In this document: positions 1-10,562 of the stretch, one piece after another
Layout: every line of letters begins with the position of its first letter
Numbering within the stretch: position 1 is the first letter of the stretch
Assembly (NCBI GenBank): GCA_034440575.1
Contig: JAOTOL010001645.1
Location: 3,219,501-3,283,500 of the forward strand
Source: Imbricaverruca yamaguchii
Taxonomy: Eukaryota; Arthropoda; Thecostraca; Neoverrucidae
DNA length: 64,000 nt
Direction: 5' to 3'
Notes under the pieces: generated by a model
Databases searched by the model: none
Seen by the model: the letters and a program-made list of their open reading frames with translations, nothing else
What the model was told of the DNA's origin: nothing
Position numbers and translations under genes: made by a program

Positions 1-48
1 ACCTCTAATTCCTTGCATGTCTCTAAATGTCGTCAAGACACCTTGCAG

Positions 49-263
49 CTATTGGCTTCTTGATGCTGCCCTCCATTTCTCTATCTTGGGTTGGAGGTGT
101 TCTTTGTACATCTGATAGCAGACGCCTAACGTCAGCGCGCTCACCACAAAGCCCTGCGCACCGACACGCATATGGATCAGGTATACGGACAGCTTCATGT
201 CCTTGGGCTTGTTCTTCAGCTGGTACATGTTGTAGCCAACTATGCCGACGAGGCCAGCCAGAC
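49..263 (-). CDS. HIGD1A: HIGD1A exon 2 with stop
   Basis: The acceptor is gtccgacag|GTCTGG. The exon holds both predicted transmembrane helices and ends in a basic tail with the stop TAG at 51-49. Only 48 bp of 3' UTR lie in the window, and no AATAAA is seen in them. Confidence 0.9.
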
Positions 264-1346
264 CTGTCGGACGCGGAGGTGGTGATGTCACAGCAGAAGC
301 GGATCACCCAGCAGGGGAGAAGTTGGGGCCCATCTGCTGACTCCACCAAGTGATGCTCTGGCCCACCGTGGGCTGTGATAAAATATTGGCGAAATATAGT
401 TGAATACACCACATTCTGAACAGTGAATCGACATCTTTCCCACAGAAGAATCGACGTCGTGCTTCTTGTTCTGTGTTAATAAAGTCACCATGCCTCGTTC
501 CAGACAGTATCTTGTTCGTAGCATGCTTACGTTAACTATAGAGGACAGCGACACACAAACATTGTGGGGTAATTCCAGATAAAAGGACTATTCAAGGTCC
601 GGTCTGTTGTACGATGCCAGTCTGTGCCACAGGTATCTGCATAGTTATCCTAAATGTATGCATCCAAACATTGTATGCCTCTCAAAACAAACAAAAAGGT
701 ACAGCAAAGTACAGAAAAAGGTACAAAATGTATTATATTTGATCAACACTGAGCTTGAAGTAATTATACCATAAACTAAGTAATTAAAGAACACGATTGT
801 CATGGCAGCTTTCGACATCCTACTGTACTCGCTTCAACAACTCGGACCTAACGGAAAAAACATTATTTTAACACTGCCGTGGGGCTACCACGGTAAAAAG
901 TTTAGCTCCACCTGCTACACAGCAGCCCCATCACAGGACCAGGACACACCTGCCACCATGAAGAGCTGCACAACAGCCCCTTCACATGATCATCCCACCA
1001 CTGGCATCATGAAGGCATGAGCCCCACCACATGGTCCACCCCCTGCCACTATGCACAGCTATGCAGCAGCCCCATCACATGCCCCCTATCTTCCACCATG
1101 AACAGCAACACAGCAGCCCCACTGCATGACCAGCCCACCACCACTAATGGCTACATAGCAGTCCCTACACATGACCGTCCTCCCCCGCCCGCCCCCTATC
1201 CGCAACCATGAACAAATATACACGAGCCCCATCACATGATCGATCTCACCTGCCACCATGAATGGGGACTCTTTAACCTTTTTCACCAGCTTCGACTTTT
1301 GTGGCTCTTCGAAAGTTTCGGAGGGAATGCTCGTCGAAGGGTCCAT
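49..1346 (-). CDS. HIGD1A: HIGD1A-type HIG1 domain mitochondrial protein, two exons
   Basis: Spliced gene, join of 1346-1250 and 263-49 on the minus strand, 103 codons plus TAG. The family is small inner-mitochondrial-membrane proteins that associate with respiratory complexes III and IV and assist supercomplex assembly. Exon 1 carries the N-terminal block SKLVKKVKESPFMVAG, close to the HIGD1A signature before the first membrane helix. Exon 2 carries helix 1 (LAGLVGIVGYNMYQL), the matrix loop with the family motif IHMRVGAQGFVV, and helix 2. The phase-1 junction (G|GT, glycine) restores the helix 1 start exactly. The ATG at 1346 is the first in frame, with A at -3 and G at +4. Length equals the family norm. 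The intron (264-1249) carries a minisatellite seeded by the donor site. Family assignment is from recognised motifs, not a search. Confidence 0.9.
890..1260. repeat. Minisatellite in HIGD1A intron, seeded at the donor site
   Basis: About seven diverged units of 45-57 bp. On the minus strand the unit reads roughly TTCATGGTGGCAGGTG, then CATGTGATGGGGCT. The first unit is the exon 1 / intron 1 junction itself. Near copies of the junction occur at 949-963 and, more changed, at 1042-1055, 1094-1104 and 1203-1213. Short open frames read across it in several frames are artefacts of the repeat. Confidence 0.75.
1250..1346 (-). CDS. HIGD1A: HIGD1A exon 1
   Basis: The exon encodes residues 1-32 and the first base of codon 33. 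The donor is GCAG|GTGAGA. Just upstream (minus strand), gtgttcacag at 1366-1375 resembles an acceptor, so a 5' UTR intron is possible; that is inference only. Confidence 0.85.
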
Positions 1347-1812
1347 GTTGGAACAGTAGGCCTGTGAACACAATGTCTTCAATCGGCTTTGCTATTGGTG
1401 CCATATTTGTGCCACAAAAACATAATCAACTCGAGAACATGTCATGGCGTTGCCATCTAAAACAGATCAAGGCAGGCATTTTCGTACCAAGCAATCATTG
1501 TATATATTAGTCGAAGTGCGTACATTAGTAGAACGGAGCGATACTTATACACTTGCAGTTGCATGACAACTGTATGAGGCTTTCCATGACATATATTTTC
1601 ACCCTTGTGAAAATCTCCTCATAAAAGCACTTTCACATCGTGCATAAAGTAAACCTAGCTTGATACATGAGGGAGGTAAAATGACATATTATGTTGAGTT
1701 AGCTTAATACGCACACGTCCGGGGGGAGGGGGAGATATCTGCCCCTGCGGTTTTTCCTAATTTTCCGCCATGCTAATAGGGTTAGCAAGGCCAAACCTGG
1801 GCACCTCAAATC

Positions 1813-2945
1813 AGGTCACCAGTTCAGGCGAAGTGACCCAACATCCCTCGGAGTTCTAGATGGCATCACTTCACGATAATTGGGCGATTGATTTAAAACT
1901 TATGGCATGTCATGATTGATTGATTATTTGGGCTTAAGGGCGCATCAGCTGCTACTGGTTATGTAGCGCTCATTATGACATGTCATGATCTCATCAGGGA
2001 CTATAATATATATCTGGGCTTTCGTAGCATTGATCTGGGGTCAGGTCGCGGTCACGGCTTCCTCTATTATAGGTCTATGGTAAAATATACGGTTATGGGG
2101 TGTAGTTGGAAGCTTTTCTCAATGCTACCGCTGACATTTTTGATCAGTTACCTCACCAAGGTCATCTGAGGTCACCTGAAATCACTGGCACCCTTCTGCG
2201 CATTATATCGCACTGCATTGAGTTGAAAGGCTGAAATTACCGTCGTCGTGCTCGTACCGCCAAGACGTGTCGATTGATATACTACATGACCTCCATAGGC
2301 TACCTCATGACCTTGACCTGAGGGCATAGTTTCTGAGTAAGAAGTATTCCTGCTTGGGTACGTAGTTAGCCTCGATTGTCCTCTGTAAATCTCATGCACT
2401 TCGAGGTCGTTTATGAATATGCGAGTCTATCATTTACTCTATGCCGCCTACAAGGTCATCTTAGATCATCGCACATACCTGCAAATTATTTCTCACAGTA
2501 TTGGACTGGAACGATCAAACTAACGCCGATCGGTGTGTCTCCTCAATGCGCGAAAAAATAGGTGTCGATCCTTGGTCATTTAGTTCCCTCGATCTAAGGT
2601 CACATTCCTAATATTTTACCTGGTCTGGTCAGGTCAAGTAAAATGTAGTAAATTGTCCAACACTTTTACGTAGCTATTTTATTTTGACAGCATGGCTTCC
2701 CATCGCAATGCTGTCAAAAAGACTACAGGAAAATCACAATGCATTTTACCCAAGCTCGGTGACCTCTGGTGACCTATCCGTTAACCTGACCTTAAATCAC
2801 ACTGCGTATTGTAGATGGCACATTTCAAAACCTGTCGACTAGCATTTGCCGTTTGTTTCTATCCGTTACAGGTCTCGAGGTATGTGTCAACATCTGAGAG
2901 TCCGCCCGATCTGGTCGAATCTGACCTATGATGACCCAGTGACCT
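1813..2945. promoter_or_regulatory. Cluster of AGGTCA half-sites upstream of HIGD1A
   Basis: By hand count there are 14 copies of AGGTCA or its complement TGACCT in about 1.13 kb, against fewer than one expected by chance in random sequence. AGGTCA is the half-site of many nuclear receptors. The cluster lies 0.47-1.6 kb upstream of the HIGD1A start codon. It could be a receptor-bound enhancer or simply a decayed tandem repeat with this core; spacing and orientation are irregular. Confidence 0.4.
1919..1975 (+). repeat. SINE tail fragment (family A)
   Basis: The segment contains ttatttgggcttaagggc followed by gcatcagctgc and a tagcgctc end. The same module recurs at 3203, 3796, 38958, 46262, 58605, 62238 and 62340, and is joined to a tRNA-like head at 46605-46620. 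Confidence 0.65.
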
Positions 2946-3202
2946 AAATATCGACCTGAGCGAAAAAGTAACCGAAATACTTTTGATAGAGCTTGTCACC
3001 AGCCATCCAACTCTGTTTTCAGTTTGTCGCTACCTAGCATAGTTCTGGAGATCTTATGGGGGCAGACATCTACCCCCCAGACCGGCGAAGTTTACGCGAA
3101 CCGCCGGACGTGCGCATGTTAACATACACTGCAGTAGGTTTTAAATCAAACATTCATAGGTGTTCGTTTTACGCTCAGGGCGTTCATTTCTGATTTTTAT
3201 CG

Positions 3203-3245
3203 GGGAGAGTTGGCTTTAGGGTGCATCGACCATGTTGATCATATA
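3203..3245 (+). repeat. SINE tail fragment (family A)
   Basis: A short copy beginning gttggctttagggtgcatcg and ending in tgatcatat, matching the module at 38958-38995 almost exactly. Confidence 0.6.
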
Positions 3246-3795
3246 GGAGGTGGGGGAGTGAAATGGACCAAATTGACACCCAAGTCGAGACCATCAAGCT
3301 TCTGTAGGTGTATGTCTATGCCATTCAAAATCGTTAGATTAAGCTTTGTGTCGTCAAACATCCATAGAAGTAGCTTCCATGACACGAAACTCCCATCGGT
3401 ATAAATTTCAAGCCATCCTAACCAGCATCTGCAAGTGTAGGTATGATTCATGAAACCAAATCGTGGAAGTACCATTGGTAGAATTAATTTATTGTAGACT
3501 ATTGTATGCTTTGCATGAGGCTTTCTACTGCATTTGTTTTCAACTGTTGCATTATACTTCTTGTAAAGGTACACACTTTCACATAGTGCATCAAGTAAAC
3601 CTAGCTTATCCATGAAATATAAAAACGATGAGATGAGGTTATGTCAGCTTACCATACATTACCACAGAATTTACACCTTCATACATTCAGAGGTGATCGT
3701 TTGACACCAGGGGCGTTTATTTTGGCAATTCTTCTTGGAGAGGAGTGAAATGTACTTAATTGAAACCCATATTTAACCCATCCAACATTCATAGG

Positions 3796-3852
3796 TGTTG
3801 GTTGGTTGGTTATTTGGGCTTAGGGGTGCATCGACTGCTTTGGTCATACAGC
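3796..3852 (+). repeat. SINE tail fragment (family A)
   Basis: The copy reads ggttatttgggcttaggg, then gtgcatcgactgctttgg, then tcatacagcgccc. It is the clearest short copy of the family outside 46262-46660. Confidence 0.7.
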
Positions 3853-4639
3853 GCCCATACATTCATAGGTGTAAGTTTATGCTTTCCAACATTGGTTAGT
3901 GTAAGTTTTGCACCATTCAGCACCCACAAAAGCTGTTTTTATGCCAATGGACACCCACTGGTGTAGTTTTAAAGCAAACCAGCATCTGCAAGTGCTGGCT
4001 GGCTCATACTTCATATGAAATTCTGAAGTTAACATAGGTTAGGTAAATGCATTGTAGACTATAGTAAACTTTGTCATGAAACATCTGAAGGTTACAGGTT
4101 TTATGCCATCAAACATATGTAGGTAGGTCAGTATGGCATCAAAAATTGTTTTGGTTAGTTTGGCTCATTTATTGCATTATATTGAGGAGTTTTAAGTACA
4201 AAATGTAAATGCAAGCTTCAATTTTCACTATAATTAGGATTCACACAAGCTATTTCTGTCCATCATTTGAACTGTGCTATTTCCCAGTGGATTAAAGCAT
4301 TGTCTTATATGAGTGTAGTAAATATAAATACTGTCCAGCTCTCCCCAGGTGAGATCTTTCCATAGGTGCCTTAATAGGAAGACTTCCCCTGTGCCTCAAA
4401 GTGAAAGCCTCATATCATCCTTACAATACTTTCTGCCATTTGTTTTTTTTTAACACAATACTTTCTGAAGTTCATCTTTCATGAAGCAACTGTACTTAGA
4501 AGGTTTTTGGTAGCCCAATAACTGACTTCACAATGGCATTGTGTTCACCTTCTATCCGAAGTAATCTTCAATACAACTAGGCAATGGAAAACCCAGAAGC
4601 CTGGCTGGAGCTTGTCATTGTGCTATAAGGTATTCATAA

Positions 4640-5800
4640 GACCAAGGGAAATCAGGTTGATGTGCATACTTTGACTTTAGTAAGGCCTTTGACAAGGTAC
4701 CCATAAATGGTTAATGATGCAGGTTCAGGTATATGGTATTGCAGGTAACATCCTAAAATGGACCAGAATTGTGGCTTTCAGATAAACAGCAGAGAGTGAT
4801 GCTAAATGGTACAAAGTCACCATGACAAAGCATTCTTAGTGGAGTCTCCCAGGGGTCAGTACTGGGGCCACTATTGTTCATTATGCTTGTAAATAACATT
4901 GGAAGTAGCCTAAGCAGTAAGGTTTTGAAATTTACTGATAATTTGAAGGTCTTTAGGGAAATACCAGGACATTATGAGCAGGTCTCATTGCAGAAAGATT
5001 TTGACAAACTTTTGAAGTGGTATCAAAATTTGTTACTTTAATTTATTTTTGGTAAGTGCAAAATCATGCATGTAGGCAGGCAGCTTATGAAGGCCACATA
5101 CTTGATGGTGGCAAAGCACTATCTGTAACTTAGCAGAAGAACTTAGGTGTTATTTTGAACACAAAATTTGGGGCATCAGCACAGACCAAAGAAGCCAGGA
5201 AGAAGGCACTAAGAATGCTTGGGACAATAAATAGGAATGTGTCATACTAAAGTGAGGAAGTCCTCAGACAGCTTTACAGTACATATGTCAAGCCACATTT
5301 TGAATACTGTGTCCAAGAATTGTCCTCTGGTCATGAAAAAGATTGTTGGCTTTTAGAGAGTACAAAAGGGCAACAAAAATGGTAAATGGTTAATGGCATA
5401 AGCAACATAGCATGGAAAAAGATTAAAGAAATTTAATGTTTTCACTTAGATATAGAAGGCTGAGAGATCTTATCAAGATCTTTAAATTTGTTCATGGTTA
5501 GGAACAGGGGTATCTCAGGGAAATGTTTGACTTGATGATGCAATGAATGATGCAATTCATGAAACAGAAATGATGCAATTAGAGGTCACTGATTTGAAAT
5601 TAAAGTTAATCACAACAGGACAAAGTTAAGGCAGTCTTACTATACATACAGACAGTATCATACAGAGAGTAATGAAATTAGGCACAGCATGAAGCAAAAA
5701 AGCAAAAATTGCTTCATCACTAAACAGTCTCCATATTCAGTAGTGGCTTTTAAACAATCATTTCCTTATCATTTTGCTCCATATTGGTAGGCTATGATCA
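4640..5800 (+). mobile_element. Decayed CR1-type LINE copy (reverse transcriptase region)
   Basis: Read on the plus strand, this matches the complement of the 6971-8120 part of the LINE at 6868-10085 base for base over long runs: the fingers/palm segment (gactttagtaaggcctttga), the VPQGS-like segment, the catalytic FADD region (here decayed to F-T-D-N) and the C-terminal region ending near a tcattttgctccatattg tail. It is full of indels and stops, so it is inactive. It is 5'-truncated and opposite in orientation to its better-preserved relative 1.1 kb away. Confidence 0.85.
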
Positions 5801-6867
5801 TGGAAAACTGGAAAAAGGAAAATAATATTTACAAAATGAATGTCTTTCAAAACGGCATAGAAAAGTGGCCAAATGTGGGGATAAATTGGTATTTGGGGTA
5901 CCCTAGGTTATTCAAGCCATGGATCAACTGTCAGTGCTAGGCTGAACTGGACTGAACTGAACTCCACCCACACTCACCGAACCAGCAGTTCCTCCAGACT
6001 AACTCTCGCCGCTTGCAGCTATCCTCGATAGGTCTTGCTAGCTACCAAGATGACTTGCGGAATCGAGACGGGCGTCAACAGATCCCAAGGCCACAGAACA
6101 CCAAGCGGAGTCGGCAGGATCCTCCTGCGCCGAAAGTGTTTCAGGCTTGCCGGCATTGACCTCTGTCGAGGACGATGATTGCCGGCAACACGTCCTCGAA
6201 GGAGTTTCATACGTATTAGAATGAAGAAGTAAAGTGAGTTTAGTAGGAATTGTTATTAAACTTTCTGAACTTTAGTAGGCATCGGTATTTAAGTTTCCTA
6301 TGAAGATATATACAGTGTGACCTGAAATGGCGACGTGATGGAAGATAAAATTTTTTTATGCTAGTACTTCGATAGCCGTTACTTTTTTCCGGTAAGCAAG
6401 AGTGGCGGGCCGCAGGTACTAGCTGTCCTGTTTTTTTTATCCCGCAGTCTTGTGATTATGCCAGTCGGGGTCGGCGAGGGCACCTTGGTTCAGTTGTGGC
6501 CATTGTTCTCAGTTTGCGCTTGAGATACCTATATCGGTAGGACATGTACCATTGTGAAAACAGATATCAAAGAATGCACCAACATAGTGCCTAGGTAGGT
6601 ACATGTACATATATATACAAGGTAAACACCAAAAATGCTAAAAACCGATCTACCCACTCAACGAGTTTCGCGGGTTATCTGTCATAAAAATAACCGAATG
6701 GTAAATCAGTAAGCGCTAGAAATTTCTCCTTTCATCACATTCTTCAATAAAGCCAACTTTGATAATCTTCTGTTTTCGCTTGGGTGGAAAATTTCGCTCT
6801 GCTAGGCAACAAATTTGCATTATCGCAGAGTAGTTCTTCAGAAACTCGACACCCAGAAGGCTTGTTT
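5801..6867. other. Intergenic, no gene seen
   Basis: Between two LINE copies. A short AT dinucleotide stretch lies near 6610, followed by a phrase (aaggtaaacaccaaaaatgc through cgggttatct) that recurs near 15998-16060, so at least part is dispersed repeat. Confidence 0.5.
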
Positions 6868-6970
6868 CATAAAGACATAAAGACATAAAAGATCAGTGCA
6901 ACTCTGAGCCACAAGGGCCCTTCTTGGTTGCACTCTGTACACTGAACCAGTTGCCCACCAAATCTGCCAA

Positions 6971-7468
6971 TCAGCCCTCCCTGTAATACTGAAAAGCAAG
7001 CCCTCTATTCTTATAATGATTGTCTATGCTGTTTTTAAAGATGTTCAATGTTCTGCTACTGACGATGTTTTCTGGCAGCTGGTTCCAGTGTTCCACTACC
7101 CTGTTGGTGAAGAAAGTTTGCCTTAACCTTGTTCTGCTGTGGTTAATTTTAATTTTGAATTTATGACCTCTAATTGCACCATTTCTGTTAAATTCAAACA
7201 TTTCCCCAAGGTATCCCCTCTCCAGACGATTGACAAATTTAAAGACCTCGATGAGATCTCCTCTCAGCCTTCTATATCTAAGTGAAAACATATTCAATTT
7301 CTTCAATCTTTCCTCATATGCCAGGTTGCTTATGCCATTAACCATTTTTGTAGCCCTCTTTTGTACTCTCTCTAAAAGCCAACAATCTTTTTCATAGCTA
7401 GGAGACCAAGCTTGGATGCAGTATTCCAAATGTGGCCTGACGTATGCACAGTAAAGCTTCCTGATCAC
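6971..7468 (-). CDS. LINE ORF2 C-terminal part, third open segment
   Basis: 165 codons following the reverse transcriptase. It begins near IRKLYCAYVRPHLEYCIQAW, a conserved region after the RT domain in CR1 elements, and ends with a basic C-terminus. In the parental element it would be continuous with the segment at 7494-9299; the degenerate copy at 4640-5800 reads AATAGGAATG where this one has extra AATA units. Confidence 0.85.
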   Translation of the reverse strand: MIRKLYCAYVRPHLEYCIQAWSPSYEKDCWLLERVQKRATKMVNGISNLAYEERLKKLNMFSLRYRRLRGDLIEVFKFVNRLERGYLGEMFEFNRNGAIRGHKFKIKINHSRTRLRQTFFTNRVVEHWNQLPENIVSSRTLNIFKNSIDNHYKNRGLAFQYYREG

Positions 7469-7493
7469 TTTCTCACTTCTGTATGATACATTC

Positions 7494-9299
7494 CTATTTA
7501 TTTATTGCCCCGAGCATTCTCAGTGCCTTCTTCCTGGCTTCCTTGGTCTGTTCTGATGCCCCCAATTTTGTGTTTAGAATAACACCTAAATCCTTCTCCT
7601 GTTGAGTCACTGATAGCACTTGGCCACCCATCAAGTATGGAGCCTTCATATGCTGCTTACCTACATGCATGAATTTGCACTTATCAAAGTTAAATTTCAT
7701 TTGCCATTCTTCGGACCACTTCACAAGTTCGTCTAAGTCTTTTTGCAGCGAGATATGCTCATCCTGACCTGTTATTGCCCTAAAGACCTTCAAATCATCT
7801 GCAAATTTCAAAACTTTACTGCTTAGGCCACTTTCAATGTTATTTACAAATATAATGAACAGTAATGGCCCTAGTACTGACCCCTGGGGGACTCCACTAA
7901 GAACATTTTGCCATGATGACTTTGTACCATTTAGCATCACTCTTTGCTGTCTATCTGAAAGCCACAACTCTATCCATTTTAAGATGCTACCTGCAATACC
8001 ATGGGACTGAAGCTGTATCATTAACCGTTTATGGGGTACCTTGTCAAAGGCCTTACTAAAGTCAAGATATGCTACATCAACCTGATTTCCCTGATCAAAT
8101 TGTTCTGTGGCGAAGTTCAAAAAGTCCAAGAGGTTTGTGAGACACGATCGTCCTTTTCTAAATCCATGTTGAGTATCTTGAATCAATCTGCTACCTTCCA
8201 GATAACTAACTATTCTATCCTTGATAATTGATTCGAGTACCTTGCAGACTAGGGATGTGAGACTTATTGGCCTATAGTTTTCAACTTTCCCTCTTTCTCC
8301 TTTCTTGAAAATAGGAACTACATTTGCCCTTTTCCAATCGGTTGGAATTTCATTATGTGAAACTGATCTACAAAATATTATACTAAGTGGAAATGCCAGT
8401 TCCTTTTCAGTTTCCCGCAACACCCTAGCATAAATATCATCAGGTCCTGCTGCCTTATTTGGCTTTATTTTCCTGATATGATTGTAAACAACATCACTAC
8501 CAATGAAATCAACATCATTTGTCAGATCCCATGTATCTGAACTATGGTGTACGGTCGGCAGATTGGTCATATCTTCCAATGTAAACACTGATTTGAACTG
8601 CTTGCTCAGCTCCTCAACCATCTCACTATCCTCACCCAATGTAGTCCCGTTTACTTCCAGTGGACCAATTGTGTTAGAAACTTTACTCAGCTTGTAGAAA
8701 CTAAAGAACTTTTTACTGTCCCCATTACAGTTTCTAGCTAAATCCAGTTCCTTTGCTCGCTTTGCTGCTCTGGTTTTTTGCTTCACAGTGTCTCTAGCTT
8801 TTCGATACGCCTTTAGATTAATGACATTTGAGGCTTCTTTAAAAACTCTAAATGCAGTTTTCTTAGCCCTAATTGCTTTTATCACGTCTGGTGTAAGCCA
8901 TGCTGGCTTTCCTACCCTTCTTTTGCGTCTTTGCTTTTGGGGGACATGTCTAATCTGAGTTTCCTTTAAGTAAGATTTGAACTTTTCCCACATTTCACAG
9001 GCATTTAAATTGGAGAATTCTTCTTCCCATCTGATGGCACTTAAAGCCGCTCTCATGCCGTTAAAGTCTGCTCTGTTGAAATTTGGAACCTTTACCAAAT
9101 TATCCTTGATAGTTTCCCCAACATGTGCCTTGAATCTAACTATGTTATGGTCACTTTTTCCCAGAGTTTCGCCTACAGTCAAGTCTTGAACCAAGTCACT
9201 TAAATCCGAGAATACAAGGTCCAAGAATGAACCATGCCTGGTAGGTTCCGATACAAACTGGTGTAAGAACAGGTCCTCTTCAAGGCATTTCCTGAACAT
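7494..9299 (-). CDS. LINE ORF2 reverse transcriptase segment
   Basis: 601 codons. It starts inside the end of the endonuclease (HGSFLDLVFSDL and the GKSDHNIV motif, equivalent to SDH), then a linker, then the RT: the YRPISLTS motif, AYLDFSKAFDKVPH with the first catalytic aspartate, GVPQGSVLGPLLF, and the catalytic FADD in KFADDLKVF. All key residues are present. The frame ends at the TTTA slip. Confidence 0.9.
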   Translation of the reverse strand: MFRKCLEEDLFLHQFVSEPTRHGSFLDLVFSDLSDLVQDLTVGETLGKSDHNIVRFKAHVGETIKDNLVKVPNFNRADFNGMRAALSAIRWEEEFSNLNACEMWEKFKSYLKETQIRHVPQKQRRKRRVGKPAWLTPDVIKAIRAKKTAFRVFKEASNVINLKAYRKARDTVKQKTRAAKRAKELDLARNCNGDSKKFFSFYKLSKVSNTIGPLEVNGTTLGEDSEMVEELSKQFKSVFTLEDMTNLPTVHHSSDTWDLTNDVDFIGSDVVYNHIRKIKPNKAAGPDDIYARVLRETEKELAFPLSIIFCRSVSHNEIPTDWKRANVVPIFKKGERGKVENYRPISLTSLVCKVLESIIKDRIVSYLEGSRLIQDTQHGFRKGRSCLTNLLDFLNFATEQFDQGNQVDVAYLDFSKAFDKVPHKRLMIQLQSHGIAGSILKWIELWLSDRQQRVMLNGTKSSWQNVLSGVPQGSVLGPLLFIIFVNNIESGLSSKVLKFADDLKVFRAITGQDEHISLQKDLDELVKWSEEWQMKFNFDKCKFMHVGKQHMKAPYLMGGQVLSVTQQEKDLGVILNTKLGASEQTKEARKKALRMLGAINK

Positions 9300-9787
9300 T
9301 TTGCATGATGGGAGCCAACACCAGCATTTTCATAACCTTTTAGATTAAAGTCACCGAGAATAAGGCACTTCCTCTTAAAGTTTCTACTGATTTCCTCACA
9401 AATCACCTTGTCAAGCTCCAGTTGCTGAGAATGTGGCAGGGTTCCTGATCGGTAGAAAGCTCCTATCCTAAGAGTATTGCTGTTGCCTTTTCCCACAGTG
9501 ACATCAAGCCAAATGGACTCCACAGACACATTTTTATCCCCACCTGCTACTTTTTGAGAACTGAATAAGCTATTCACATAGAGCATTACACCACCCCCTT
9601 TCATTGCTGGACCCCTATTACACGAAAACATATTGTATCCCTGGATCTCATAGTCCTGTAAGTTATCTCCAAAATATCCTTCACTGATCCATGCCTCCGT
9701 AATGCAAACAAAATCCGGTTCCTCCTCAGCAACATAACACTTGAACTCATCAAATTTGGAACGGATACTCTGAGCATTAAACATCAT
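9200..9787 (-). CDS. LINE ORF2 endonuclease segment
   Basis: 195 codons, of which those before about 9290 are genuine. Motifs of the apurinic/apyrimidinic-like endonuclease are visible: FNAQSIRSK near the start, FVCITEAW with the catalytic glutamate, and LILGDFNLKG. After the frameshift the protein continues in the frame of 7494-9299, so the last 30 or so residues of this frame are spurious. The true ORF2 start lies upstream, since the frame reads back past 9787 with stops. Confidence 0.85.
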   Translation of the reverse strand: MMFNAQSIRSKFDEFKCYVAEEEPDFVCITEAWISEGYFGDNLQDYEIQGYNMFSCNRGPAMKGGGVMLYVNSLFSSQKVAGGDKNVSVESIWLDVTVGKGNSNTLRIGAFYRSGTLPHSQQLELDKVICEEISRNFKRKCLILGDFNLKGYENAGVGSHHAKCSGNALKRTCSYTSLYRNLPGMVHSWTLYSRI

Positions 9788-9984
9788 GCACTTAACAAAT
9801 GCTCCATAACCACCTTTGGCTTTTTCATATTGAGGAGTTCTTTTATCACTAGATGAACTATAACTCTGTCCCCTGAGTTGCTGCTGTCCCTATTTGCAGA
9901 CTTTGAGGTTCTATTGCCTTGGCTGACACTATTGGAATATTCCTGAGTTAGGCAATGCAATTCCATCCCTCCCCACCCCATTTC

Positions 9985-10083
9985 CTAGTTTCCCTGAAGG
10001 ACATGCTCATATACTTTGCCTAACACATGGACCCCCTTCTCAGAAAAATGCAGGCCATCCTTCTGATAGAGGTCCCACGATGC
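9985..10083 (-). pseudogene. LINE ORF1 esterase C-terminal fragment
   Basis: On the minus strand the segment translates to a block containing KDGLHFSEKGVHVLGKVY. DGLH fits the Asp-x-x-His catalytic block V of SGNH hydrolases, found at the end of ORF1 in CR1-clade LINEs. The rest of ORF1 is missing through 5' truncation. Confidence 0.7.
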
Positions 10084-10093
10084 ATAAAACCTG

Positions 10094-10534
10094 TTTCAAC
10101 ACAGCACCCTGTCGAATTCCCAAAGAAGTTGCTGTATGGGGTTGTCTAGGGCCGAGAATACGAATCTGAACTTTTTAGGCCCTTAGGCCTCACGGTTTTA
10201 CGTCACGATGACGTCATATACTGACTTTTCTGCTCATCGCAAATTTCAATGCGATATAACTTCGAGGTTTATCATTATTTTTCCATTCTGTAAAATGTTT
10301 TGTAAAGCAGACTTAGTATGGTATTGCAGAATACTTTTTATGAGTCTTACATCCATGTTTTATTATTTTTTACATTATATATTTTATATATAAGGATTCG
10401 AAAAATGTATAAGTGTCGAATTTCTAAAAACATCCATATTCTGATCCTCCGTGCAATTCTGTATACGAAACAATCAACGATAGAGTGGGCGCACTCTTAG
10501 GACACCGTTCAGAAAAATCGCTAAGAAACATACC
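10094..10534 (+). repeat. Left terminal inverted repeat of DNA transposon
   Basis: It aligns to the complement of 14645-15086 with scattered mismatches and small indels. Shared landmarks from outside in are gtatggggttgtctaggg, cacgatgacgtcata, ttatcattatttttccat, and, near the inner end, aaaatgtataagtgtcga. Confidence 0.8.
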
Positions 10535-10562
10535 ACCTGATGTGCCTCCATTTGGAGTAGCG

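Larger units (their letters stand above)
2946..4639. other. Intergenic, no gene seen
   Basis: Apart from the two SINE fragments I see only short stop-bounded frames. Phrases such as acattcataggtg and cagcatctgcaagtg recur between 3140 and 4000, on both strands, suggesting decayed repeats. Confidence 0.5.
6868..10085 (-). mobile_element. CR1-clade LINE, nearly intact ORF2, 5'-truncated
   Basis: Read on the minus strand the order is: tail of an ORF1 SGNH-esterase domain, apurinic-type endonuclease, reverse transcriptase, C-terminal domain, and a 3' end of short direct repeats (complement of cataaagacataaagac at 6877-6893), as is usual for CR1 elements. The esterase ORF1 plus EN plus RT supports the CR1 clade. 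ORF2 is broken only twice: a one-base shift near 9290 and a 4-bp slip of TTTA at 7496-7507. The 5' end stops at the edge of the transposon terminus at 10094. Confidence 0.9.
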
